A DNA stretch of 64,000 bases from Chryseobacterium panacisoli (GCF_008274625.1 NZ_VTRU01000004.1:310001-374000); one strand, 5' to 3'; shown: positions 16,441 to 24,743, counted from the first letter of the stretch. The notes: generated from the sequence alone by a model not told the origin. Made by a program: numbers and translations.

Positions 16441-16471
16441 AAGAACAGACCAAAGCCTGTTCTCCATTGAA
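16441..16471 (-). terminator. Degenerate family 1 repeat acting as terminator of the beta-lactamase-like gene
   Basis: GAACAG (16443-16448) pairs with CTGTTC (16457-16462), and the following TCCATTGAAT matches the right end of family 1 repeats. On the minus strand the hairpin lies 30 bases after the stop at 16493 and is followed by a T-rich stretch (TTCTTTTTGTTTT), so this degenerate copy can act as the terminator. Confidence 0.6.
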
Positions 16472-16492
16472 TATTTTCTACAATTTTATATT

Positions 16493-18037
16493 TTACTTCT
16501 TTTTCAAATCCAGATCATCAAAATCAAAACTAAAATCTGTCACATCAGAAATCGCCTTCAATGTTGCAGATTCTGCCTTTCCGTTTTCGTCATAACTGAA
16601 AATAATATAAGCATCTGCATCATAGCTTCTGTCATCCCATTTGATAATGAAAGAATTGTTGGAATATGGAAGCAGCTCCCCTTTCAGTCTTGGAGAATTT
16701 TTACATGAAATTCTGTATGTATTTCCTTGTGGTGTAATTTCCACATCACCAAACCACACATCATTATAAATTCCTGTAAACTGCTCTGCTTTTGGCTGAA
16801 GAGATTTCTCTTTTTTGAATGCTTCTGATTTTGCAAAGGCATCTTTCTTTTGTTTATTAAAGTCTGCTTCCATTTTAGACATTCTGTCGCCATATGTTTT
16901 CAGCCAGTTTCTGTCTGCTACACCAAGGTAAGAATCTTTCACCGTATTGGTAATGGTATTGAATGCAGCTCCGGACTGCTGGTTCGTCAATACTACAATT
17001 CCCAGCTTCATATCCGGAATTAAGGTAAACTGGGTAACAGTTCCGATGAGCCCGCCGGTATGCTGTACCTGCTTATGACCTTTAACATCGCTCAGGAACC
17101 AGCCCAAACCATATCCGTAGAAGCTTGTATCGTATGGATTTTTTGCTGCAACTCTATCAGGGATCTGAAGATTCCACAGTTGCTGAACATTTTTATCTGA
17201 AACTAATTTTTTACCGTCCTTGGTGGTGAAATTATTCAACAGACATTCTGCCCAAGCTGTCATATCCTTAATATTACTCATAATTCCCCCTGCCGCATTT
17301 CCTGTTTCATTCCAATCGTGTGGAACGGCAATTGCTTTTCCGTCTACAGGAGCGTGAGCATCAATTTTATTCGTTACAGCCTTCGCTCTGTTATAGCTCC
17401 CGAAACTTGAAGTCATTCCTACAGGTTTCATAATTCTTTGTTCAATAAATTCTGCCCAGCTTAATCCGGAAACTCTGTGAATTACTTCTCCGGCAACAAT
17501 AAACATGATATTATTATAATCTAATTTTGTTCTGAATGGATTTTCAGGTTTCAGGTATCTTACATTGTGAACAATATCATTCACCGTTAAATTACCCCCT
17601 TCCGGAAAAAACATAAGATCGCCCTGTCCAAGGCCCAATCCGGCTCTGTGTGTAATAAGATCTTTTATCGTTACATTTTGAGAAACGTATGGATCATACA
17701 TTTGAAACTCAGGAATATATTTTGAAACTTTATCATCCCAGTTCAGTTTTCCTTCATCTGCTAAGATTGCTAATGCTGTACACGTAAAACCTTTAGAATT
17801 GGAAGCAATTCCTACCAATGTATTATCATCCATAGGCTGTTTGGTCGTAAGAGAACGTACCCCAAAACCTTTGGAATAAATCATTTTCCCATCTTTTACA
17901 ATTCCTACGGACATTCCCGGAACATCAAAAGTTTTCAGGGTATTTTGGATCAACTCGTCCAGTTTTTTTTCTTCAACCTGCGCATTGGCCAGTCCTACGG
18001 TCAAAAGAAAAATGAAAAAAGAAAGTTTCTGTTTCAT
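16493..18037 (-). CDS. Secreted class C beta-lactamase-like serine hydrolase
   Basis: This 514-residue protein has a cleavable signal peptide (FIFLLTVGLANAQ) and a beta-lactamase/DD-peptidase fold domain. The S-x-x-K motif is S79-N-S-K82, the Y-x-N motif is in LDYNNIMFI, and the third motif is HTGG (QVQHTGGLIGT). The C-terminal 110 residues after about residue 400 match the DUF3471-type beta-sandwich often attached to such hydrolases. Members include esterases, D-aminopeptidases and DD-carboxypeptidases; it is not safe to call it a resistance enzyme. It is a single-gene unit, divergent from the gene at 18136. Confidence 0.88.
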   Translation of the reverse strand: MKQKLSFFIFLLTVGLANAQVEEKKLDELIQNTLKTFDVPGMSVGIVKDGKMIYSKGFGVRSLTTKQPMDDNTLVGIASNSKGFTCTALAILADEGKLNWDDKVSKYIPEFQMYDPYVSQNVTIKDLITHRAGLGLGQGDLMFFPEGGNLTVNDIVHNVRYLKPENPFRTKLDYNNIMFIVAGEVIHRVSGLSWAEFIEQRIMKPVGMTSSFGSYNRAKAVTNKIDAHAPVDGKAIAVPHDWNETGNAAGGIMSNIKDMTAWAECLLNNFTTKDGKKLVSDKNVQQLWNLQIPDRVAAKNPYDTSFYGYGLGWFLSDVKGHKQVQHTGGLIGTVTQFTLIPDMKLGIVVLTNQQSGAAFNTITNTVKDSYLGVADRNWLKTYGDRMSKMEADFNKQKKDAFAKSEAFKKEKSLQPKAEQFTGIYNDVWFGDVEITPQGNTYRISCKNSPRLKGELLPYSNNSFIIKWDDRSYDADAYIIFSYDENGKAESATLKAISDVTDFSFDFDDLDLKKK

Positions 18038-18135
18038 TGTTTATTTTAATTTTCCCAAATTTACTAAATATTAAGTGATGCTAATTTTAGCATGATTAAA
18101 AGTTCACTTATTTTACTGATAAATCTGTTGTATTC

Positions 18136-18600
18136 ATGAAAAAGCTTATTTATATCTGTATTTTCTCCCTTTTCGCAGTCAGTGGTATCAAAGCCCAGGA
18201 CAGAACTTCCAATCCTTTACTTTTACAAACCTGGAATCTCAGTAAAATGGATACCTATATCTATACCTATGAAAAGCAGGATGGTTTTGAGGCAAGAAGA
18301 GAAGGAATCCGATTTCAGAAAAATGGAAAAATCACAGGAAACCTGATTAAATCTACATTAAAATATGATACTCTGGAAGAACCGGCTACAAAAAATGAAA
18401 AACCAGACCGCTACATCGGGAGCTGGAAAAAAGCTTCAGATTCTACAGTAACTTTAGTATTTCCTTCCAATACGAATATGACCGGTACTTTTGTTATTTC
18501 AAAGCTTACGGAGAATCAACTGAAACTTAAAAAGGTTTTCAGTGCGGATATAGAAAAGAAACTGGATTCTATCCGAAGAACAAAAAATATTACCGACTGA
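18136..18600 (+). CDS. Small exported protein, lipocalin-like
   Basis: This 154-residue protein has a signal peptide ending near VSGIKAQ and one predicted beta-rich domain: LLLQTWNLSKMDTY, GIRFQKNGKITGN, IGSWKKASDSTVTLVF, GTFVISKLTENQLKLKK. The W-x-(L/V) start, the GxW strand and the TENQLKLK end are the usual features of lipocalin-like proteins of Bacteroidota, but no specific family member is recognised. It stands alone, divergent from the hydrolase gene, 84 bases before the next gene. Role unknown. Confidence 0.65.
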   Translation: MKKLIYICIFSLFAVSGIKAQDRTSNPLLLQTWNLSKMDTYIYTYEKQDGFEARREGIRFQKNGKITGNLIKSTLKYDTLEEPATKNEKPDRYIGSWKKASDSTVTLVFPSNTNMTGTFVISKLTENQLKLKKVFSADIEKKLDSIRRTKNITD

Positions 18601-18656
18601 TACTCTTAAATCATCCATTGAAAGTAATCAGCTCTGATAAGTTTATTAAAGCTTCT

Positions 18657-18664
18657 TATATTTG
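18657..18664 (+). promoter_or_regulatory. -7 box TATATTTG upstream of 18685
   Basis: TATATTTG fits the flavobacterial TAnnTTTG consensus and ends 20 bases before the ATG at 18685. No clear TTG -33 element is seen at the usual distance. Confidence 0.6.
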
Positions 18665-18684
18665 CAGTCTTAAAAAAATTTAAA

Positions 18685-19134
18685 ATGGCAGTAAACAGAT
18701 TATTGGCTTTCTTCTTATTGATGATAAGCTGTAATTTATATTTTTCTCAGGACATTACCATCAAGGATGATAAAGTTTTGTTAGATGGAAAGCAGATTCT
18801 GAAAGCTGAAAAAATCAATGTAGCCCAATATTCATTTTTTTCCATGAAGGATGATGAAGAAATTCTTCTTTACCGGTATATGGATAATGAAACACCAAGC
18901 TATGTAAGTGATGATTATTTTATTCTGAATTTTCTGTCTGAAAAAACAAAAGTAGAATCAACAGATATAGCTAAAATTGCCAATTTTATGAATTCTAAAA
19001 AGGGAATGGAAAAACTGGTAAAATGGTTATTAAAAGAAAGAGTGATCAATAATAACGGAGAACTGAATCCCGACCGTGTAGCGATATTCAAAGATAAATA
19101 CCACGAAAATATTACAGAAAGAACCCTAAGATAA
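18685..19134 (+). CDS. Small exported protein of unknown function
   Basis: This 149-residue protein starts with a hydrophobic segment (LLAFFLLMISCNLYFSQ) that is either a cleavable signal or, with Cys in SCN, a lipoprotein signal. The rest contains IKDDKVLLDGKQILKAEK and a C-terminal helical part (FMNSKKGMEKLVKWLLKE). I do not recognise the family. Its stop codon TAA overlaps the ATG of the next gene by one base (TAATG), so the two are translationally coupled. A TAnnTTTG box lies 20 bases upstream. Confidence 0.65.
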   Translation: MAVNRLLAFFLLMISCNLYFSQDITIKDDKVLLDGKQILKAEKINVAQYSFFSMKDDEEILLYRYMDNETPSYVSDDYFILNFLSEKTKVESTDIAKIANFMNSKKGMEKLVKWLLKERVINNNGELNPDRVAIFKDKYHENITERTLR

Positions 19135-19631
19135 TGACAAAGATCCTTCTCCTTTCCGACTCGCATTCTTATATTGATGACCGGATCCTGGAATATGCTT
19201 CTCAGGCTGACGAAGTATGGCATTGCGGAGATTTTGGAAATCTTGACGTCATTGAGCAGCTGGAAAAGATAACCCCCCTGAAAGGAGTGTATGGCAACAT
19301 TGATGATGCTAAAATCCAGGCTGAGTTTCCGGAAGTCAACCGTTTCTTTTGTGAAAAGCTGGAGGTTCTGATGATTCATATCGGAGGTTATCCCGGCAAA
19401 TATACCCCGCTTACTAAGAAAGAAATTGCAGAAAAAGCTCCTAAATTATTTATCTCAGGACATTCGCATATTCTGAAAGCAATGTATGATGAGAAAAACA
19501 ACCTGCTGCACCTTAATCCCGGTGCCTGTGGAAAACAGGGCTGGCATAAGGTAAGGACAATGATGCGCTTTGTGGTAGACGGTGAGGAAATCAAAGATCT
19601 GGAAATTATTGAACTTGGACCGAGAGTGTGA
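19134..19631 (+). CDS. YfcE/MJ0936-type metallophosphodiesterase
   Basis: This 165-residue protein is a small calcineurin-like phosphoesterase. Metal-binding blocks are visible in order: LLSDSHSYIDDRI, VWHCGDFGNLD, VYGNIDD, ISGHSHILK, and LHLNPGACG at the end. Family members (YfcE, MJ0936) hydrolyse phosphodiesters such as bis-pNPP or cyclic nucleotides in the cytosol; the natural substrate is unknown. The ATG overlaps the stop of the upstream exported-protein gene by one base. The length is normal for the family. Confidence 0.9.
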   Translation: MTKILLLSDSHSYIDDRILEYASQADEVWHCGDFGNLDVIEQLEKITPLKGVYGNIDDAKIQAEFPEVNRFFCEKLEVLMIHIGGYPGKYTPLTKKEIAEKAPKLFISGHSHILKAMYDEKNNLLHLNPGACGKQGWHKVRTMMRFVVDGEEIKDLEIIELGPRV

Positions 19632-19660
19632 TGATTGAGAGAGTCTGAGCGTAAAGGAGT

Positions 19661-19691
19661 TTGTCTTCATACGTTTTACTTTCTACCTTTG
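19661..19691 (+). promoter_or_regulatory. Promoter of the Smr gene
   Basis: TTG at 19661-19663, then 20 bases, then TACCTTTG at 19684-19691: both elements of the flavobacterial promoter with a normal spacing. It ends 34 bases before the ATG at 19726. Confidence 0.7.
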
Positions 19692-19725
19692 CACCAATAA
19701 TTGGCTCAGAGAAGTCTTGAAAAAT

Positions 19726-20220
19726 ATGAAAATCGGCGATAAAGTTTCGGTAGTAGATGAAGATTTAAGCGGAGTGGTAACTTCCGTGAAGGGAAATATT
19801 GTGGTTTTTAAAGATGAATATGGTTTTACCCACCAATATCCCAAAGAAAAACTGGTTCCGAAGGATTCAGATCTTTATGAAAATATCAGAGTGGTAAGAA
19901 AAGCTGAGCCTAAAAAAACCATTTCTAAGAAACATCAGAAAAATCATTTGGTTTTAGACCTTCATTTTCATAATTTGGTAAAGAATCCCAATGACTATGA
20001 CAGTTTTGAAAGATTGTTTATACAAAAGGAAAAACTGATTGAGGTGATTGAGTTTTGCAGAAAGAACAACCTGAAGAGGCTGGAAATTGTTCACGGCATT
20101 GGTGACGGGACTTTGCAGAGGATGGTTCGGGATGTATTGGAAAGCCAGGTCAATATTGATTTTTATAATAAGGAAATACTTCACCATCAATCGGGTGCGG
20201 TAATGGTAGAATTTCACTAA
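19726..20220 (+). CDS. Smr-domain protein
   Basis: This 164-residue cytosolic protein has a C-terminal Smr domain (about residues 75-164): LVLDLHFHNLV, then a helix with LIEVIEFCRKN, RLEIVHGIGDGTLQRMVRDVL and a final strand HHQSGAVMVEFH. The LDLH and HGxGxGxL motifs are the family's signature; Smr domains are nicking endonucleases or RNA-binding modules, also found alone and in MutS2. The N-terminal 60 residues form an SH3-like strand set (KVSVVDEDLSGVVTSV) similar to MutS2-linked DUF2027 regions. The ATG at 19726 is preferred over a TTG nine bases upstream. Confidence 0.85.
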   Translation: MKIGDKVSVVDEDLSGVVTSVKGNIVVFKDEYGFTHQYPKEKLVPKDSDLYENIRVVRKAEPKKTISKKHQKNHLVLDLHFHNLVKNPNDYDSFERLFIQKEKLIEVIEFCRKNNLKRLEIVHGIGDGTLQRMVRDVLESQVNIDFYNKEILHHQSGAVMVEFH

Positions 20221-20238
20221 ATTTGCAGCAATTGAAAT

Positions 20239-20955
20239 ATGAACGTACTTAATTTACTTTTTACCAAAGACGGACTGATCTCCCAGATTGTTAAAAACAA
20301 AAACATTCTGGAGGAAAAATCTTATTTCGTTACTGAAGAAACCCCAGCCAATATTATTGAGCAAAAGCTGGACGAAGTTCTTATTAAGCAGCGCTATGAT
20401 GAGATCCAGGTGATTTCAGCGTTTAATCATTTTACCCTGATGCCTGAAGGTTTTTCTGAGCATGAGGCCGGATTTGATCTTATAGCCTTCAATGCTCCCG
20501 CAGATAAAGAACGGGAAGAACTGATGCTTTCTATCAACAAAAAATTCAATATTCAGTTTTATTATACTTTCCCGAAAAATTATTATAAAAAAATAAAGGA
20601 GCTGGCAATACCGGTTCATTTTAATTTCTCCGGAGAAAAGTTTCTAAGTTCAATTAATAATAAAACCAGCAAGGAAATTCACATCAATCTTTATCATAAT
20701 CAATGTGAGTTTTTTGCGATTGACAATAAAAAAATCATTCTTTATAATAACCTCGATGTCAACTCAGAAGTAGATTTTCTTTACTTCATTATGTTTACAT
20801 TGAGTAAGATAGGTTTTGGAATCAATGAAACCAGCTTTTATGCTTATGGAGAAACTACGGAAAATGAAACATTCATTTCCGAGCTTCAGAAATTTGTTAA
20901 AAACCTGAAAATTGTTTTTGACAATATTCCAAACAAGAATTTTATACTTAACTAG
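20239..20955 (+). CDS. DUF3822 family protein
   Basis: This 238-residue cytosolic protein matches the DUF3822 family, which in Bacteroidota usually lies directly upstream of rsmD, as here (85 bases). It contains the pattern NHFTLMPEGFSEHEAGFDLIAFN and a later HINLYHNQCEFFAIDNKKIILYN followed by YFIMFTLSKIGF, which recalls one half of an actin-like fold, though that is only a guess. No catalytic motif is visible. A TAAATTTG box overlapping the Smr gene's stop (20218-20225) could be its promoter. Function unknown. Confidence 0.75.
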   Translation: MNVLNLLFTKDGLISQIVKNKNILEEKSYFVTEETPANIIEQKLDEVLIKQRYDEIQVISAFNHFTLMPEGFSEHEAGFDLIAFNAPADKEREELMLSINKKFNIQFYYTFPKNYYKKIKELAIPVHFNFSGEKFLSSINNKTSKEIHINLYHNQCEFFAIDNKKIILYNNLDVNSEVDFLYFIMFTLSKIGFGINETSFYAYGETTENETFISELQKFVKNLKIVFDNIPNKNFILN

Positions 20956-21000
20956 ATTGCAGGCTGCAGGTAATAAGGGGTAAAGCCCAAACAAAATCAC

Positions 21001-21023
21001 CTGCCATCTATAATCTATTACCT
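21001..21023 (+). repeat. Dispersed short intergenic repeat, copy 2
   Basis: This 23-base sequence begins CTGCCATCTATAATCTA and matches 13740-13762 at 20 of 23 positions. It lies between the DUF3822 gene and rsmD, just upstream of the rsmD ATG. Confidence 0.65.
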
Positions 21024-21040
21024 AAACCCTAACAAAAAAT

Positions 21041-21613
21041 ATGTTCAGAATAATATCAGGCAAATGGAAAGCCAAGAAAATTGCCGCCCCTAAAAACTTT
21101 GATGTAAGGCCTACCACCGATTTTGCGAAAGAGGCTCTATTCAGCATTCTGGAAAACAAATACGATATGCAGTCGATCTCCGTTCTTGATCTTTTTGCAG
21201 GAATTGGCTCTATTACCTTTGAATTTGCTTCCAGAGGATGTCAGAATGTTACTTCTGTAGAAATGAATCCAAAGCATACAGCATTTATCAATTCTACAGC
21301 TTCTGAGCTTGACATGGCACTTCAGATCAATGTACAGAGAGGTGACGTATTTGACTGGCTTAAAAAATTCAGAAATAAAAAATCTTTTGAGATCGTTTTC
21401 TCTGATGCTCCTTTTGAAATGGAAGAGAAAAAGTATTACGAACTGATTTCTCTGGTTTTAAACAATAAATACCTGAAAGAAAACGGAGTTCTTATTGTGG
21501 AACACCAAAGCCGTATGAAGCTGGAGCATCCCAACCTAATAGATACCCGAAAATACGGAAATGTGAGTTTCAGTTTTTTTGAACCGAATAAAGAAGATAA
21601 TCAGGAACTTTAA
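21041..21613 (+). CDS. rsmD: 16S rRNA (guanine-966-N2)-methyltransferase RsmD
   Basis: The enzyme methylates N2 of G966 in the 30S subunit. The 190-residue protein has the family start (MFRIISGKWKAKKI), the RPTTDFAKEALF helix, the SAM-binding loop LDLFAGIGSITFEFASRG and an acidic strand end VTSVEMN. The catalytic NPPY/DPPF-type motif is present as SDAPFEM, so the first Pro is Ala; this may be common in close relatives. It follows the DUF3822 gene and is convergent with the HxlR gene, the two stops overlapping by four bases. Confidence 0.92.
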   Translation: MFRIISGKWKAKKIAAPKNFDVRPTTDFAKEALFSILENKYDMQSISVLDLFAGIGSITFEFASRGCQNVTSVEMNPKHTAFINSTASELDMALQINVQRGDVFDWLKKFRNKKSFEIVFSDAPFEMEEKKYYELISLVLNNKYLKENGVLIVEHQSRMKLEHPNLIDTRKYGNVSFSFFEPNKEDNQEL

Positions 21614-21632
21614 TTCCTGATTATTTTTTTTG
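21599..21632 (+). terminator. Terminator of rsmD overlapping the HxlR gene end
   Basis: AATCAGGAA at 21599-21607 pairs with TTCCTGATT at 21614-21622, followed by a T-run. It overlaps the last codons of both convergent genes. Confidence 0.75.
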
Positions 21633-21957
21633 ATCTTTCCGGAGCTGTTCTTCCCCAATCTGTAATTGCTTCCAAAACGGGAAGAAGAGTTTTTCCAAAG
21701 TCTGTTAAGGTATATTCTACCATTAACGGAGGTTTTTCTGTAAATACCTTTCTGTTAATAATATCATCTTCCTCCAGCTGCTTCAGCTGAAGACTGAGTG
21801 TCCTTTCCGTAATGGTAGGGATTATTTTTCTTAGTTCATTATATCTTTTCGCACCGTCTATCAGGTGAAATAAAATCACAGCCTTCCATTTTCCGCCTAT
21901 AAACCTCATGGTAACACTGGTACAGCATGGGTATGCTTTATCATCTATTGTATACAT
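21610..21957 (-). CDS. HxlR-family transcriptional regulator
   Basis: This 115-residue DNA-binding protein has the HxlR winged helix: CCTSVTMRFIGGKWKAVILFHL, RYNELRKIIPTITERTLSLQLKQLEEDDII, the wing, and YTLTDFGKTLLPVLEAI. The Cys pair at the N-terminus (YPCC) sits where HxlR proteins such as YodB and HypR sense electrophiles or disulfide stress. It is divergent from a nitroreductase gene with 84 bases between, a common arrangement in which the HxlR protein controls the reductase. Inverted half-sites lie in the gap. Confidence 0.93.
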   Translation of the reverse strand: MYTIDDKAYPCCTSVTMRFIGGKWKAVILFHLIDGAKRYNELRKIIPTITERTLSLQLKQLEEDDIINRKVFTEKPPLMVEYTLTDFGKTLLPVLEAITDWGRTAPERSKKIIRN

Positions 21958-21960
21958 TTT

Positions 21961-22036
21961 TATACTATCCTTTTTTACCGTTATTGCAAAGTTAATAAAC
22001 TTAAATTAATTTTGTAACTATAAAAATGATAGTATA
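21961..22036. promoter_or_regulatory. Probable HxlR operator region
   Basis: TATACTATC (21961-21969) and GATAGTATA (22028-22036) are exact inverted copies. A closer pair, ACTAT (22017-22021) and ATAGT (22029-22033), forms a short palindrome just before the nitroreductase ATG at 22042. The arrangement fits two operator sites for the divergent HxlR regulator; binding is inferred. Confidence 0.65.
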
Positions 22037-22041
22037 AAATT

Positions 22042-22641
22042 ATGAACTTTTTAGACCAAATGAAAAAAAGGTATACTGTAAAAAAGTATAATCCTCAAGG
22101 AAAAATCAGTGAAGAACAGATTGAAGAACTTAAAGAAATCCTGAATCTGAGCCCATCATCCATCAACAGCCAGCCATGGAATTTTATTTTTGTAAATGAT
22201 ACAGAGCTGAAAAAACAATTAGGTGATAAATCTTACTTTAATAAGGAAAAAGTCTTGGATAGCAGCCATATCATTGTCTTTCAGGTGATCAAAAACATCG
22301 AACACTTTGAAAAGCAGATCGAAGAAAATCTTCCTGAAGGATCTGTCAACTATTACCGAACTATGGTAAAGCCTAAGGGAGAAGAAGCTATAAAATCCTG
22401 GCTTGGACATCAGGTATATTTATCATTAGGAGTGCTTTTATCCGCCTGCGCAGCAATGGGAATAGATTCTACTCCAATGGAGGGAATTGAGCCTGAAGAG
22501 TATGATGTGATTCTTAAGAATGAAAAATATGAAACATTATTTGCTGTAGCAATTGGAAAAAGAGATGATGCGGATGCTAATCAGCCTAAGTTCAACCCTA
22601 AGAAAAGACTGAATGCTGAAAAAGTGATTGTGGAAGCGTAA
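22042..22641 (+). CDS. Oxygen-insensitive nitroreductase, NfsB type
   Basis: This 199-residue FMN-dependent NAD(P)H oxidoreductase has the family features: RYTVKKYNPQGKISEEQIEEL at the start, LSPSSINSQPWNFIFVND for FMN binding, LSLGVLLSACAAMGIDSTPMEG in the middle, and GKRDDADANQPKFNPKKR near the end. Members reduce nitroaromatics, quinones and related electrophiles. It is divergent from an HxlR regulator and has palindromic half-sites right at its start, so induction by electrophilic or oxidative stress is likely. A strong terminator follows at 22690-22726. Confidence 0.92.
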   Translation: MNFLDQMKKRYTVKKYNPQGKISEEQIEELKEILNLSPSSINSQPWNFIFVNDTELKKQLGDKSYFNKEKVLDSSHIIVFQVIKNIEHFEKQIEENLPEGSVNYYRTMVKPKGEEAIKSWLGHQVYLSLGVLLSACAAMGIDSTPMEGIEPEEYDVILKNEKYETLFAVAIGKRDDADANQPKFNPKKRLNAEKVIVEA

Positions 22642-22689
22642 ATTTAAATTAAATACGAATCTCACAAGTTACTTCACAAAAGACATTCA

Positions 22690-22726
22690 TAAAAAAGTCT
22701 GCTTCTCACAGAAGCAGACTTTTCAT
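22690..22726. terminator. Bidirectional terminator between nitroreductase and murI
   Basis: AAAGTCTGCTTCT at 22694-22706 pairs with AGAAGCAGACTTT at 22710-22722 with a 3-base loop. A-run and T-run flank it, so it can serve both convergent genes. Confidence 0.88.
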
Positions 22727-23578
22727 TTATAATACTTTCAATTCTAAATCGATTGTTTTCCCGAAAAACTTCTTAGAGATCTTTTCAAAGTTCTTGGTTA
22801 GATCAGAAAGATAGAAGTGATAATTCGGTTTAGGGTTGTTATCATTTAAAAGATTGTACTTATCCAGAATAATCTTCAGATGATTGGCAACAATATTCGG
22901 AGAGTCGATGACACGAACTCTGTTTCCGTAATACTGTTTAATTTCATCAATTAAAAGAGGATAATGGGTACAGCCTAAAATAAGGGTTTCGATGTTCTTT
23001 AATTTACTGTTACTTAAATAATTATAAATAATAGCATGGGTAATAGGATGATTTTTAAATCCCTCTTCAATGGCAGGAACCAACAATGGCGTTGCCAGTT
23101 CATCTACTTTGATCCATTTATTATGCTTTCGGATACTCTTTTTATAGAGCCCGGAATTCACAGTAGCTTTGGTCGCAATAACTCCTACATTATTGTGGAT
23201 TTCATAAGATACTTTTTCAGCGACAGGGTTGATAACGTCTATCACAGGAACTTTTCCCGCAACAGACTGCATCACTTCATTCAAAGCATTAGCTGTTGCC
23301 GTATTACAGGCAATTACAATCGCTTTACAGTTCTGCTGCAGCAGAAAATTGGTAATCTTTGTAGAGTATTCAATGATGGCTTCCTTGGATTTTTCTCCAT
23401 AGGGAAGGTGTTTTGTATCTCCAAAGTAAATCAGATCTTCGTGAGGAAGAAGTCTTTTGATTTCTTTGGCAACGGTAAGGCCTCCCACCCCACTGTCGAA
23501 AATTCCGATAGGCTGGCTTGGTGAAAGATGTGAATAATCTTGTTTTTTAGTTTTCAAATGAACTGAAATTTTATACAA
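22727..23578 (-). CDS. murI: Glutamate racemase
   Basis: MurI converts L-glutamate to D-glutamate for peptidoglycan. The sequence shows PIGIFDSGVGGLTVAKEI, the DTKHLPYG loop, the first catalytic Cys in VIACNTATANAL and the second in LILGCTHYPLL, in the normal order and spacing. The start given is the ATG at 23578; a TTG at 23557 (giving MKTKKQDYSHL) is a plausible alternative closer to the usual N-terminus. The gene precedes a bidirectional terminator and lies next to the hemW gene, 40 bases away on the same strand. Confidence 0.95.
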   Translation of the reverse strand: MYKISVHLKTKKQDYSHLSPSQPIGIFDSGVGGLTVAKEIKRLLPHEDLIYFGDTKHLPYGEKSKEAIIEYSTKITNFLLQQNCKAIVIACNTATANALNEVMQSVAGKVPVIDVINPVAEKVSYEIHNNVGVIATKATVNSGLYKKSIRKHNKWIKVDELATPLLVPAIEEGFKNHPITHAIIYNYLSNSKLKNIETLILGCTHYPLLIDEIKQYYGNRVRVIDSPNIVANHLKIILDKYNLLNDNNPKPNYHFYLSDLTKNFEKISKKFFGKTIDLELKVL

Positions 23579-23618
23579 AAATAATGAATTTTATGGCATA
23601 TTCGTATACATACGGACA

Positions 23619-24743
23619 TTATACAACAAACAAATCCGAAGCAATTCCGTCAGCCATAAACCAATGTTTCTCAGGAATTTTTAAATGGTCATTTTCAATA
23701 ATTAAAATACCTTCTTCAATTTTCGTCTTGATTTCTGTCTGAAAATGTTCCAGTAATCTGTCTGAAAATTTATTTCTTAAGCTTGAAAGGTCTACCCCCC
23801 AGATAGTGCGCAGACCAATCATGATCATTTCATTGAACTGATCTTCATTAGAAAGAATTTCCTCCTCTTTGGCCAGCAGTTTATCATTAAGCTTTTTAAT
23901 GTATTGCTGATTATTAGCCACATTCCAGCTTCTTACATCAAAGCCGTTATAAGAATGTGCTGAAGGTCCTATCCCCAGATATTCCTGATATTTCCAATAG
24001 GAAGAATTATGACGGGAGTAGAATCCTGGTTTGGCAAAATTGGAAACTTCATAGTGTTCAAAGCCATTATCTTTTAAAAAGTCAGATAAATAATAGAATT
24101 CTCTGTTCTGTTCCTCTTCTTTCGGACTTTTTACCTTTCCTTTTGAAATCCAGTTTTCCAAAGCTGTTTTGGGTTCTACTGTCAGAGCATAAGATGAAAT
24201 ATGAGGAACCTCCAATGCTATTGTTTTGTTCAGATTTTCTTTCCAGATCTCAAGATTGGAGGTTGGTGAACCGTAGATCAGATCAATACTCAGGTTTTCA
24301 AAGCCAAAATCCTGTGCCCGTTTGATGGAACCTTCTGCTTCTGATGCAGTGTGGGCTCTGTTCATTAATTTTAAATCTTCTTCAAAAAAACTTTGGGTGC
24401 CTATAGATAATCTGTTCACTGGTGTTCCGGCTAATTGCTTTAAAAAACTTTTATCCAGATCATCCGGATTTGCTTCCAGCGTAATTTCAATATCTTTTTC
24501 AAAACTGAAATACCGTAACGCTTCATCAATTAAGGAATTGATTTCGTCCACGGAAAGAATAGAGGGTGTTCCCCCACCAAAATACAGGGATTTCAAAGCT
24601 CTGTTATGCAATTCATCTTTTCTTAGCAGCATTTCGGTTTTCATTGCACGAAGCATATCATCCTTGAAATTCAGGGAGGTTGAAAAATGAAAGTTACAAT
24701 AACTGCATTTTTGTTTACAGAACGGAATGTGAATATATATCAT
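23619..24743 (-). CDS. hemW: Radical SAM heme chaperone HemW
   Basis: This 374-residue protein is HemW, a heme-binding radical SAM protein once annotated as a second coproporphyrinogen oxidase (HemN). The N-terminus IYIHIPFCKQKCSYCNFHF holds the CxxxCxxC cluster motif with the following Phe typical of HemW, and SLYFGGGTPSIL is the GGxP motif. The Cys further along in true HemN is absent, and the length is that of HemW. The ATG at 24743 follows directly after a hairpin and T-run that terminate the sprF-like gene. Confidence 0.92.
   Translation of the reverse strand: MIYIHIPFCKQKCSYCNFHFSTSLNFKDDMLRAMKTEMLLRKDELHNRALKSLYFGGGTPSILSVDEINSLIDEALRYFSFEKDIEITLEANPDDLDKSFLKQLAGTPVNRLSIGTQSFFEEDLKLMNRAHTASEAEGSIKRAQDFGFENLSIDLIYGSPTSNLEIWKENLNKTIALEVPHISSYALTVEPKTALENWISKGKVKSPKEEEQNREFYYLSDFLKDNGFEHYEVSNFAKPGFYSRHNSSYWKYQEYLGIGPSAHSYNGFDVRSWNVANNQQYIKKLNDKLLAKEEEILSNEDQFNEMIMIGLRTIWGVDLSSLRNKFSDRLLEHFQTEIKTKIEEGILIIENDHLKIPEKHWFMADGIASDLFVV

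Noticed and set aside
16493..18037. An antibiotic-resistance class C beta-lactamase
   Set aside because: The motifs fit the broad serine hydrolase family with a DUF3471-like tail; esterase or peptidase activity is at least as likely.
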